Origin: Muricoccus pecuniae
Lineage (GTDB): Bacteria > Pseudomonadota > Alphaproteobacteria > Acetobacterales > Acetobacteraceae
Direction of reading: 5' to 3'
Assembly (NCBI RefSeq): GCF_014199205.1
Contig: NZ_JACIJD010000007.1
Coordinates: forward strand, 162,731 to 226,730
Length of the DNA: 64,000 bases
Positions 37,276-45,568 of this stretch are shown here, piece after piece. The position numbers were made by a program, and so were the translations under genes. How positions within the stretch are numbered: the stretch's first letter is position 1; each line of letters starts with the position of its first letter. The notes under the pieces are model-generated. The model worked only from the letters and a program-made list of their open reading frames with translations. It was not told the origin of the DNA and made no database searches.

Positions 37276-39329
37276 TCCCCCACGAGCTGCTCCGGGACCG
37301 CCGCTTCCTCGCCGGCCTGCTGCTCCGTCTCGCCGCGATCCTGCTGCTCGTTCCCCGGATGCAGCCGGACTGGTCCTCGCTGTTCCAGTGGGACGCCCCC
37401 TGGTCCGGGGACGAGGGCGTGGATCCGCTGGATTCGCTCTACGGCCCCGTGATGGTCGCGCTGAAGGCGCCGTTCACGGCGATCGGCACGCTGGCGGACA
37501 GCCTGCTCGGCACCGGCCACTCGCTGACGCGCTTCGCCCTGGGCCTCGGCCTCATCATCGTGGACTACGCCCTGCTGCTCGTGCTGCGCGGGCTGTATCG
37601 GGATTCCGAGGACCGGGTCGTCCTCTACTACTGGCTGTCGCCGCTGGTCCTCTTCATCGTCTACTGGCACGGGCAGGCGGACCTGCTGCCGGTGCTGCTG
37701 ACCGCTGCCTCCCTGCTGCTGTTGCGCCGGAGCCGGCCGCGCGCGGCCGGGGCGATGCTGGGCCTGGCGGTGGCGACGAAGGTCAGCGCCCTCGCCGTGC
37801 TGCCCTTCCTCCTGATCTTTCTCTGGAGCCACCGGCGCTACCGCGACACCGTGCCGGGCTTCGCGCTGGCCTGCGGCGCGGTGATCCTCGTCCTGCTCGG
37901 GCCCTGGATGGTCTTCGCGACCGAGATGCGCCAGATGCTGGCCGCAGGCGGGGAGCTGCACCGCGTCTTCAACCTGACGATCCATCTCGGCGAGGGGCAG
38001 CGCCTCTACGTCATTCCGATCGCCTATCTCCTGCTGCTCTACGGCGCCTGGCATGTCGGGCGGATGAGCTTCAACCTGCTCTACACCGTCCTCGGCACGG
38101 CCTATCTCGTGCTCCTGCTCCTCACCCCGGAATCGGGGGGCTGGTATCTCTGGCTCGTGCCCTTCCTGCTGAGCTACCAGCTCCGGGCAGGGCGGTCGGG
38201 CGTCGCGCTGACCTATGGCTTCGCGGGCGTGTTCATCCTCCTGAAGCTGCTCGTCGCCGCCGCGCCGGCCGTGCCCCTGCTGGGGCTGGAGCCCGTGCCC
38301 AAGGGCCCGACCGGCCTCGCGCCCGAGCCCTCGCAGCTCGCCACCGCGCTGCTCTCGATGTTCGTGGCGCTCGGCGGCATCCTCAACATCACCATGCTGC
38401 GGCGCGGCTTCGGGGAGAACGACTTCTTCGGCATCGCGCGGCAGCCGCTCGCCATCGGCATCGCGGGGGACAGCGGCACGGGCAAGGACACGCTCGCCCT
38501 CGCCCTCGGCGGCCTCTTCGGCGAGGGGGCGGTGACGGGCATCTCGGGCGACGACTACCACCTCTTCGAGCGGCGCGGGAAACTCTGGCAGGCCTTCACC
38601 CATCTCGACCCCCGCGCGAACGACCTCGAGGCCTTCTCGCGCGACGCGCTCTCGCTCATCGACTGGCGGCCGATCATGTGCCGCCACTACGACCACGCCA
38701 CCGGCCTCTTCACCCCGCCCCGGCTCATACGGGCGAGCGACGTGGTGCTCGTCACCGGGCTGCACGCCCTCTACGCGCCGGCCCTCCGCGCGCAGCTGCG
38801 GACGGCGGTCTTCCTCGACATGGACGAGGGCCTCCGGCGCTTCTTCAAGATCCGGCGTGACGTGCACCAGCGCGGGCACACGCTCGAGAAGGTGGTCGCC
38901 TCCATCGAGCGGCGCCGCGCGGACTACGAGGCCTTCATCCGCCCGCAGCGGGAGCATGCCGACGTGGTCTTCTCCCTTCTGCCGGCGGACCCGGAGCTGA
39001 TCCGGGACTTCGACCACATGGGCCCGGTGCCGCTGAAGCTGCGCGTGCGCCTGCGCAACCCGATCGGGCTGGACCGGCTGGCGCGGCTCCTCATCGCGCT
39101 CTGCGGCGCGCAGGTCGATGTCGCCCCCGCCATGGGAAGCGCCGCGGCCGAGATCGTGGTGGACGGCAACGACGTTCAGCCCGAGGACATCCACCTCACC
39201 GCGCTCCAGCTCGTGCCCGAGCTGGAGGAGCTGCTGGCGCGGAACCCGGCCTGGCAGACGGGCATCACGGGCATCATGCAACTCGTCGTGCTGCAGCAGA
39301 TCGCCGAGCTGGCGCCGAAGCGCCGCTAG
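37266..39329 (+). CDS. Fusion: multi-pass membrane (GT87/GT-C-like) domain plus uridine kinase-like domain
   Basis: A 687-residue fusion. Residues 1-385 form a polytopic membrane module with an early acidic pair (FQWDAPWSGDEG) and YWLSPLVLFIVYWHGQADLL, reminiscent of GT-C mannosyltransferases (GT87 or PIG-M type). Residues 390-590 are a P-loop kinase of the uridine kinase/phosphoribulokinase family: GIAGDSGTGKDTLA, then ISGDDYHLF and DVVLVTGLHAL. A 90-residue unknown tail follows. The start is a TTG overlapping the preceding stop; no in-frame ATG lies nearby. Confidence 0.78.
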   Translation: MALIPHELLRDRRFLAGLLLRLAAILLLVPRMQPDWSSLFQWDAPWSGDEGVDPLDSLYGPVMVALKAPFTAIGTLADSLLGTGHSLTRFALGLGLIIVDYALLLVLRGLYRDSEDRVVLYYWLSPLVLFIVYWHGQADLLPVLLTAASLLLLRRSRPRAAGAMLGLAVATKVSALAVLPFLLIFLWSHRRYRDTVPGFALACGAVILVLLGPWMVFATEMRQMLAAGGELHRVFNLTIHLGEGQRLYVIPIAYLLLLYGAWHVGRMSFNLLYTVLGTAYLVLLLLTPESGGWYLWLVPFLLSYQLRAGRSGVALTYGFAGVFILLKLLVAAAPAVPLLGLEPVPKGPTGLAPEPSQLATALLSMFVALGGILNITMLRRGFGENDFFGIARQPLAIGIAGDSGTGKDTLALALGGLFGEGAVTGISGDDYHLFERRGKLWQAFTHLDPRANDLEAFSRDALSLIDWRPIMCRHYDHATGLFTPPRLIRASDVVLVTGLHALYAPALRAQLRTAVFLDMDEGLRRFFKIRRDVHQRGHTLEKVVASIERRRADYEAFIRPQREHADVVFSLLPADPELIRDFDHMGPVPLKLRVRLRNPIGLDRLARLLIALCGAQVDVAPAMGSAAAEIVVDGNDVQPEDIHLTALQLVPELEELLARNPAWQTGITGIMQLVVLQQIAELAPKRR

Positions 39330-39337
39330 GAACCCCC

Positions 39338-40087
39338 ATGAAGATCCTCTCCCCCGAACCGATCCGCACCAAGCCCCGAGCGATCCTCTTCGACCTGGAC
39401 GATACGCTCTACGGCTATGAGCGCCCGCACCGCCGCGCCATGGACGCCGTGCGGGAGAAGGTGCGCCGCACGCTGAGCGTGGAGCCCGGCCCCTTCGACG
39501 AGGCCTTCCTGACGGCCCGCGCCGAGGTGAAGAGGCAGCTCGGGGAGACGGCCAGCTCCCACAACCGCCTGCTCTACTTCCAGCGCACGATCGAGCTGCT
39601 GGGCCTCAGCAGCCAGCCGGCCATCGCGCTCGACCTCGAGCAGACCTACTGGCGCACCCTGCTGACCAATGCCCGCCTCTTCCCCGCGGCGGAGGAGACG
39701 CTGATCGAGCTGCGCGCGGCCGGCCTGCCGCTCGCCCTGGTGACGGACCTGACGGCGCAGATCCAGTTCCGCAAGCTCGTCTACTTCGGCATCGACCGCT
39801 ACTTCGACGCGGTTGTCACCTCCGAGGAGGCCGGGGTGGACAAGATCGGCCTCAAGCCCTTCAACCTCGCCCTCGCCAAGCTCGGCCTGGGGCCGAACGA
39901 TCCCGTCTGGTTCATCGGCGACTCCGACGCCGATGTGGTCGCGAGCAAGCGCGCGCTGAACGCCGCCACCTTCCAGAAAACCCCGGATGGCAGCCCCTCC
40001 TGGCGCGTGCATGACGGGGTGGACGCGACCTTCCACTCCTTCGCGGAGTTCCGCGACTGGTGCCGCACCGTGATCACGGCGGGATGA
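39338..40087 (+). CDS. HAD superfamily hydrolase (pyrimidine 5'-nucleotidase-like)
   Basis: A 249-residue haloacid-dehalogenase phosphatase: motif I LFDLDDTLYG (nucleophile Asp and acid Asp), motif II LVTDLTAQ, a Lys region in GVDKIGLKPFNLAL and motif IV WFIGDSDADVVASK. The cap is a helical C1 type, as in beta-phosphoglucomutase and pyrimidine nucleotidases. It is likely to remove phosphate from a sugar phosphate in the operon's pathway. The start ATG lies 8 bases after the upstream stop. Confidence 0.86.
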   Translation: MKILSPEPIRTKPRAILFDLDDTLYGYERPHRRAMDAVREKVRRTLSVEPGPFDEAFLTARAEVKRQLGETASSHNRLLYFQRTIELLGLSSQPAIALDLEQTYWRTLLTNARLFPAAEETLIELRAAGLPLALVTDLTAQIQFRKLVYFGIDRYFDAVVTSEEAGVDKIGLKPFNLALAKLGLGPNDPVWFIGDSDADVVASKRALNAATFQKTPDGSPSWRVHDGVDATFHSFAEFRDWCRTVITAG

Positions 40088-41217
40088 GCGGGATGAGCGA
40101 GTTCCTGGTCACCGGCCGCGAGGACCTGTACCGGTTGAAGGAGGCCCGCGGGCTGTCGCGCGTGGTGATCCGCACGGGCCGGCTGAAGTACCGCAACCTG
40201 GTGCCGCACGCGCTGAAATACGGCGCCTGGGCGCTGGCCCCGGGGGGCACGCTGCTGGTGCAGGACGAGGGGCCGAACAGCTTCGACCTGATGCCGCGCT
40301 TCGTCTCCTTCAAGTTGATGCGGCAGTGGACCTACAAGCTGCTCGCCGGGGAGGCGGAGCCGGTCCGGCTCGACATCGCCAGCGGCGAGATCGAGCTGCG
40401 CCGCACGCGCCCGCCCACCCCGCCGGGCTGGAGCGCGGGCGTCGTCTTCTCCGGCCGGGACGACGAGCTGCCCCGGCTTCGCGCCTGCCTCGACTCCCTG
40501 CTGAAGCAGCCGGAGCTGCTGCCGGAGAACGGGGGCGAGATCGTGGTCAGCGGCCCGGCGGGCGGGGAGGGGTGCCTGGCCGGCTATCCCGGCGTCGGCT
40601 ACCTCGTGCACGACATGCCTCCCGGGCCGCGGGTGATGATCTGCGCGAAGAAGAACGCGCTGATCCGCCACCTCAAGGGGCCGCGCGTGGCGATCATGCA
40701 CACGCGCATCACCTTCGAGCCCGGCGCCCTCCGCCACGTGCCGGACGAGTTCGAGATCGCCACGCCCCGCGTTCTGACCGCCGGCCGGAACGGGTGGGAC
40801 GACTATCTCTCCCTCGGCGTCCACGATGCCGGGCTGCCGGGCTACGCGCCCCGCCTGGCCGCCTCCTCCCTCCGCCGGGTGCCGGCGGAGCGCTATCTCG
40901 ACCTCTATGACGAGGGGCCGCCCTATGTGGACGGCGGCGTCTTCCTCGTCCGCAAGGACGTGCACGCCCGCTGCCCCCTGAACGAGAACGTGGCCTGGGA
41001 CGAGGCGGAGGACCTGGAATGGTCCCTGCGGGCGCTCGCGGAAGGGTTCCTGATCGACCTCGCCCCCGAGGCGCGGGCCTATTCGGCCGTGGGCAAGCTG
41101 CGCTCCCTGCCGCTGCCCGAGGCGCCCGCGCGTTGGGTGAGAAGCGCCCGGTCCGGCCTGTTCGCGGCCCGGCACCGGATCCGGGACGGGGCCGAGCGCC
41201 TCCTCGGGCGGCGCTGA
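40084..41217 (+). CDS. Glycosyltransferase family 2-like protein with N-terminal extra domain
   Basis: A 377-residue protein. Residues 1-105 (LSRVVIRTGRLKYRNLVPHA, APGGTLLVQDEGPNSFDLMP) look like the C-terminal half of a SAM methyltransferase. Residues 120-340 carry a GT2-like fold with SGRDDELPRLRACLDSLLKQ and, late, DEAEDLEWSLRALAEGF, the catalytic ED motif. A DxD-type motif is less obvious (MHTRITF sits at that position). Start either at 40084 or 40093, both after overlapping the HAD stop. The split-MT appearance is odd and may be a remnant. Confidence 0.76.
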   Translation: MSGMSEFLVTGREDLYRLKEARGLSRVVIRTGRLKYRNLVPHALKYGAWALAPGGTLLVQDEGPNSFDLMPRFVSFKLMRQWTYKLLAGEAEPVRLDIASGEIELRRTRPPTPPGWSAGVVFSGRDDELPRLRACLDSLLKQPELLPENGGEIVVSGPAGGEGCLAGYPGVGYLVHDMPPGPRVMICAKKNALIRHLKGPRVAIMHTRITFEPGALRHVPDEFEIATPRVLTAGRNGWDDYLSLGVHDAGLPGYAPRLAASSLRRVPAERYLDLYDEGPPYVDGGVFLVRKDVHARCPLNENVAWDEAEDLEWSLRALAEGFLIDLAPEARAYSAVGKLRSLPLPEAPARWVRSARSGLFAARHRIRDGAERLLGRR

Positions 41218-41228
41218 AGGAGGGCTGG

Positions 41229-42569
41229 ATGCAAAAGTCGCTTCTCTTCTTCGCCCTGCGGATCGGCAGCACCGCCTTCGCGAGCGCCTGGAGCTTTCTC
41301 CTGGCCTATACGCTCGTGCGGCTGATGGGGCTGGAGAACTACGCCTTCCTCGCCACGGTGATTGCCTTCGCCGCCCTCGTGCTGCAGGCCGATCTCGGCA
41401 TCTCCATCCGCCTCTTCTCCCGCATGCGGCAGAACTTCCTCGATCCCACCAGCGGGTCGAGGGATGACCTGCGGAGCGCGACGGCCACGGCCCTCTGGGC
41501 CTATTCCGGCGCGGCGGTGCTGGCGACCGCCGCCTTCGCCGCCGCGGTCCATGTCTGGAACCTCGGCCCGGCCGAGCACCGGCTGGCGATCATCCTCCTC
41601 TTCGCGGGATCGGTGCTGCCGCTGCCCTGGATGGTGCTGCGCGTTGCCGTGAACGCCTGTGACCTCTACGTCGTGACGGAGGCGATCGACTGCGCCCGGC
41701 GGGGGGCGCTGCTGCTCATCACCGGCGGCCTCGCCTTCGGCCTGCCGCTCCTGGAATACGCCATCGGCTTCGTGCTGCTCTGGGCCGTGGCGCTCCTCGT
41801 GCTGTTCACCCTGGCACAGCGGCGGCTGGACCTGTTCCACGGGATCAGCGTGCGCCGGGGCTGGCAGGTGCTGCGGGAGGACAGCGCGGGGCTGATTGCC
41901 TCGGCCAAGCTGTCCGGGTCGGACTTCCTGATGTCGATCTTCCCCTACTACGTCATCCCGCTGACGCATCCCGAGGCGGCGGCGCTGGTGGCCTTCGACA
42001 TGTTCTACAAGGTGACGCGCTTCGGCCTGACCTCCTATCTCACGGTCACCGAAACCCTCCTCCCGCACCAGACCCGCGCCTATCACACGGCGAACTACCG
42101 GATGATGTCCCGCGCGACGATGCTCTCCTTCGCCCTCTGCTCCATTCCGTGCATCGTGGGGGCGGGGATCATCTACTTCTTCGGGGACCGGTTCTTCGGA
42201 ACGCTACTCGGCCATCCCGGGATCGTTTCGGCCCAGATGCAGCTCAACATTTGCGCCATGCTCTTCTTCATGCTGCTGCAGGTGGCCAGCGGCGCCGTGA
42301 TGGCGGGAGTCGGCAAGCTGGCCCCGCTCGCGCGGCGAGCCTCCATCACGCTGGCGGTAATGCTCCTCTTCTCCCTCGGCTCGGGGCTGGCGGGGTGGAG
42401 CAGCGACAACTTCGTGACGGGATACGTGATCCTGTTCGGCTGCGAGGCCGTTTCCTACTTCCTCCTCCTCCTCTCCGTCCTGCACCGGCTGCGCCGCGCG
42501 GCACGGGCGGAGGCGGGCGGGGTGCCGGCCGGCCCGCTCGGCGAAGGTGAACTCGGAGCAAGCCGTTGA
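41229..42569 (+). CDS. Polysaccharide flippase-like membrane protein (MOP/Wzx family)
   Basis: A 446-residue polytopic protein of about 12 helices with a good GGAGGG site before the ATG. The N-terminal FALRIGSTAFASAWSFLLAY, followed by YTLVRLMGLENYAFL, is the pattern of O-antigen and EPS flippases of the MOP superfamily. It would move a lipid-linked oligosaccharide across the inner membrane. It sits near the end of the operon, 11 bases after the glycosyltransferase gene. No matching polymerase was recognised in the window. Confidence 0.83.
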   Translation: MQKSLLFFALRIGSTAFASAWSFLLAYTLVRLMGLENYAFLATVIAFAALVLQADLGISIRLFSRMRQNFLDPTSGSRDDLRSATATALWAYSGAAVLATAAFAAAVHVWNLGPAEHRLAIILLFAGSVLPLPWMVLRVAVNACDLYVVTEAIDCARRGALLLITGGLAFGLPLLEYAIGFVLLWAVALLVLFTLAQRRLDLFHGISVRRGWQVLREDSAGLIASAKLSGSDFLMSIFPYYVIPLTHPEAAALVAFDMFYKVTRFGLTSYLTVTETLLPHQTRAYHTANYRMMSRATMLSFALCSIPCIVGAGIIYFFGDRFFGTLLGHPGIVSAQMQLNICAMLFFMLLQVASGAVMAGVGKLAPLARRASITLAVMLLFSLGSGLAGWSSDNFVTGYVILFGCEAVSYFLLLLSVLHRLRRAARAEAGGVPAGPLGEGELGASR

Positions 42570-42595
42570 CCCATCAAGCAGACCTGACGGAGACG

Positions 42596-43267
42596 ATGAT
42601 GAGCACCGAGGGTGAGGACGAGGCGATCACCCGGCGCTACGCCGCGACGCAGGAAAAGCTCTACATGACGATGCCCGAGGCGGAGGCCCTCTCCCGCCAG
42701 GTCGGGCGGGAGCTGAAGCGCGTGCCCGACCGGTTCGACCTCGTGGTCGGGCTCGCCAACGGCGCGCTGCTGCCGACCAGGATCATCGCCGAGGAGCTGG
42801 GCGTCCCCTACGAGATGGTGAAGGTGCGCCGCCAGGGGAGCCGATGGATCCAGCGGCTCCAGGGCGTGAAGCGGGCTCTCTCCCTCCCTTCGGGCCTGCT
42901 GACCTGGGGGCCCTTCGGCCTGTTCTGGTACTGGTTCCAGCGCCGCTTCAACAAGCTGGAGAAGTCCGAGAACTCCTTCGACTTCGAGGTGGCCGGCAAG
43001 CACGTGGCCCTGATCGACGACTGTATCGTCAGCGGCGGTTCCGTCCGCTACGTGCTGGACCGCCTCGTCGAGGCCGGCGCCGCCAGCGTACGGGTGGGCG
43101 TGATCTGCTGGTCGGACGACCAGAAGGCGATCGATCCCACGAAGAACGTGGTGCCGGACGTCTATCTCCACCGGGCCGTGCACTTCTATCCCTGGTCCAG
43201 CTCGAGCCCGCATCTCCAGGAGTTCGAGGGATGGCTGCGCGCCCGCAAGATGGAGCTGTGGACATGA
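42596..43267 (+). CDS. Phosphoribosyltransferase-like protein
   Basis: A 223-residue protein with the PRPP-binding signature VALIDDCIVSGGS and an upstream hood segment VVGLANGALLPTRIIAEELG. This is a type I PRTase core. An insert of about 45 residues between the two contains an aromatic, hydrophobic stretch (GPFGLFWYWFQRRFNKLEK). Purine and pyrimidine salvage members lack such an insert, so the substrate may differ. The start could be ATG 42596 or 42599; an in-frame TTG at 42566 overlaps the flippase stop. GGAG precedes the ATGs. Confidence 0.82.
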   Translation: MMSTEGEDEAITRRYAATQEKLYMTMPEAEALSRQVGRELKRVPDRFDLVVGLANGALLPTRIIAEELGVPYEMVKVRRQGSRWIQRLQGVKRALSLPSGLLTWGPFGLFWYWFQRRFNKLEKSENSFDFEVAGKHVALIDDCIVSGGSVRYVLDRLVEAGAASVRVGVICWSDDQKAIDPTKNVVPDVYLHRAVHFYPWSSSSPHLQEFEGWLRARKMELWT

Positions 43268-43956
43268 ACGCGACCAAGGCCGGGAGTGGCCTCCTCCTGC
43301 TCGACCTCGATGGCGTCGTGGTCTTCGAGAGCGGGCCGCCGCTGCTGGAGGCGCTCGAGATCCTGCGGCTGCATGATGGGCTGACCACCCTGCTGGACGG
43401 GCTGGACATGCCCGTGGTGGTGCTCACCCATCGCTCCCGCCGGGAGGCCGCGCAGATCCTCCAGGCGGCCGGGGTGGAGGTGTCCCGCCTCGGCGGCATC
43501 ATGGCGGCGGAGGAGCTCCTCCGCGCCGGGCTTAAACATGGCGGGGTGGCCGGGGTGGTGCGCCACGGCCTCCGCAAGAGCTGGATCCTGCCCCTCATCG
43601 AGGAGCGCTTCGGCATCTCCCGCAAGGACATCGCCTTCATCGACGACCGGCTGGAGAACCTGCAGGACCTTCTCGCCCACGGTCTCGGCCTCGCCCTCCA
43701 CGCGCCCTCGGATGTGGTGACCGCGCGCCGGGCGCTGGTGAGCTTCGATTTCGCCGAGGCGCTGGAGCGCATCGCGGAGTGGCGGGAGGGCCGGCTCGGG
43801 GGCGGGATCGTCGCGCTGCCCGCGCGGGAATACTCGGTGCTGGAGTGGCGCCGCACGGGGCTGCACACCCGCCGCCAGGGGCGGCACGTGTTCAACATGG
43901 CCCGCCGGGTCGGGCGGGCCATGCGGGAGACCCTGCGGCTGAAGCGGGCGAGCTGA
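43264..43956 (+). CDS. HAD superfamily hydrolase
   Basis: A 230-residue protein. Its N-terminus LLLLDLDGVVVFESG is HAD motif I, and VVVLTHRSRREA (motif II Thr), the Lys of RKSWIL and IAFIDDRLENLQDLL (motif IV) follow. It lacks a large cap, so it may act on a macromolecular or bulky phosphate substrate. The start overlaps the PRTase stop by 4 bases, and the two may act in sequence, for instance phosphoribosylation followed by dephosphorylation (inference). Last gene of the operon, convergent with the GH26-like gene. Confidence 0.82.
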   Translation: MNATKAGSGLLLLDLDGVVVFESGPPLLEALEILRLHDGLTTLLDGLDMPVVVLTHRSRREAAQILQAAGVEVSRLGGIMAAEELLRAGLKHGGVAGVVRHGLRKSWILPLIEERFGISRKDIAFIDDRLENLQDLLAHGLGLALHAPSDVVTARRALVSFDFAEALERIAEWREGRLGGGIVALPAREYSVLEWRRTGLHTRRQGRHVFNMARRVGRAMRETLRLKRAS

Positions 43957-43974
43957 TCGCCCGCAGCCCTGCGG

Positions 43975-44898
43975 TCAGGCGCGGCCGAACAGCCGCCTGA
44001 AGGCCTCCGCGCAGCGGGGATAGAGGCCGCCGGAGAGGGCCACGTCCACGCGCTCGAAATAGCCGTGATAGGCCATGAGGTCGTCGGCCGCGTCGAACCA
44101 GGCGGCCATGCGCTCGATGAAGAACGGATCGTCCCCGCCGCCCCGGCCGCCATGGGCGCTCTCCGGCCGGGTGCCCCATTCCGGGAAGGAGATCCGCTTG
44201 CCGTGCTGGCGGGCGAAGCTGATCTGCCACTGCAGGCCGAAGGGGGTCCAGATGTACTCGTCATGCCAGCGGGCCTGGCGGTCGTCCTTCGAGCGGGCGT
44301 TCCACCACTCGTTGTAGACATCCGCGCCGATGACATCGACGTAGTCGGCGCCCGGCCAGGCGCGGTCGGTCTCCATGGCCTTCCGGCCGAGAGTGGGGCA
44401 CCAGTCGAATCGGAAATCTGGCGATGCGCGGCGGTAGACATCCACGGTCCGGCGCCAGTAGCGCTTGAAGCTCTCGGGGTCGTCGCCGGCGAACCAGGGC
44501 ATCCAGCGGCCGTTGAACTCCCAGCCCAGCCGCACGGTGCAGCGGCCCAGGCCGCGGCGGACCAGCTCGCGCGCCATTTCCCGATGATGCGTGTCGTAGT
44601 CCCCCGCCGCCCCGCGGGCGAGGCTTGAGCCCCCGCGATAGGGGATCATCGGAATGCCGAGGATCAGGTGATAGGGCTTGCCCTGGTAGCTCCGTGCGAG
44701 GAAGCGGACGCTGTTCAGCATTTCCGGCCAGCCGCCGGTCTCGTCGGCATTGTCCACCACCCCATGGATCCTGCGCCCGAGCCAGCGCTCGTAGTCCGGC
44801 AGCTTCTCGCCCCCCGCGACGATCGGCGCGAAGACCGCGAGGCTGCGGAGGCGGGCCGGCTCCCGGGGATCGGCGTTGGGGAGGGGAGGGGGCGGCAT
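43975..44898 (-). CDS. Glycoside hydrolase family 26-like protein
   Basis: A 307-residue TIM-barrel protein. LGWEFNGRWMPWF holds the acid/base Glu typical of GH26 (xxWExNGxW), and ISFPEWGTRPES holds the nucleophile Glu; DWCPTLGRK and DYVDVIGADVYNEWW support the fold. GH26 enzymes cleave beta-mannan and related glycans. No signal peptide is apparent from the ATG at 44898, and no ribosome site is clear; the frame is open to 45042, but that N-terminus is Arg-rich. It may trim the EPS or degrade a host or environmental glycan. Confidence 0.8.
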   Translation of the reverse strand: MPPPPLPNADPREPARLRSLAVFAPIVAGGEKLPDYERWLGRRIHGVVDNADETGGWPEMLNSVRFLARSYQGKPYHLILGIPMIPYRGGSSLARGAAGDYDTHHREMARELVRRGLGRCTVRLGWEFNGRWMPWFAGDDPESFKRYWRRTVDVYRRASPDFRFDWCPTLGRKAMETDRAWPGADYVDVIGADVYNEWWNARSKDDRQARWHDEYIWTPFGLQWQISFARQHGKRISFPEWGTRPESAHGGRGGGDDPFFIERMAAWFDAADDLMAYHGYFERVDVALSGGLYPRCAEAFRRLFGRA

Positions 44899-45568
44899 GG
44901 GGGGAGGGGACAACCCTGGTTTCTCTCTGCTGCGTGCGACGGCGTGCCCCGCGCGGAACGCCGGGGCAAGATGCCCGCGGGGGCGGGCCGGGCGCGGCCA
45001 CCGGCCTTGCCGGGGCCTGTTTCGGAGGACCCGGGCACCCATATGGCGGCAGCGCGGAACGGGAGCCAGCTTGCGACGGAGCGTCGCCGGCGTGCAAGGG
45101 CGGCCCGTCCGGGATAATCGCTCGCTGGATCGTGAGTATTCGCTCCCGGGCTTTCGTCTAAAAAGGCGTGGACCGGTCGCGAAACTGCCGCATGGCAGCG
45201 CCAGGTTGGATGGTCGTGGACGGGATGGCGAGCTGTCCTGGATCAGGCGGGACAGAAACGAGTCGCCCCGTGAGCAAGATCATGCCTCGATCACGGCGAG
45301 TTTTTCCGTCTGGAAAACGCGGGAAATACGGTTTCGAGGGAAGTAACGCGGGTGTTTCGCGTCGCGGTTGCTGAAACAATGGTGCCTGATCTGGCCCGAT
45401 ATCTCGACCGAACGTGATCGAAATCATTCTTCATTTTTGATACGCTCTGCGACGCGCGGTGTATGCTGCACCACAGCAAGCAGATCGAGTTTCGGAACGG
45501 CGTGGCCTTCCGACGCGCCGAGTGCTTCCCGTCGGCGGCAACGCCGTTCCCGAGGCGAGGTGGGGATC
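44899..45568. other. Intergenic region upstream of the Wzc-like gene
   Basis: About 670 bases with a relaxed GC content in its second half (45120-45500) and no convincing gene. TTGATA (45437) and TATGCT (45462) could be a poor sigma-70 promoter with 19-base spacing. The rest may hold the GH26 promoter and regulatory sites. Confidence 0.45.

Noticed and set aside
37266..39329. The possibility that this frame is two separate genes.
   Set aside because: The frame is continuous, with no stop or internal ribosome site between the membrane and kinase parts, so a fusion is the simplest reading.
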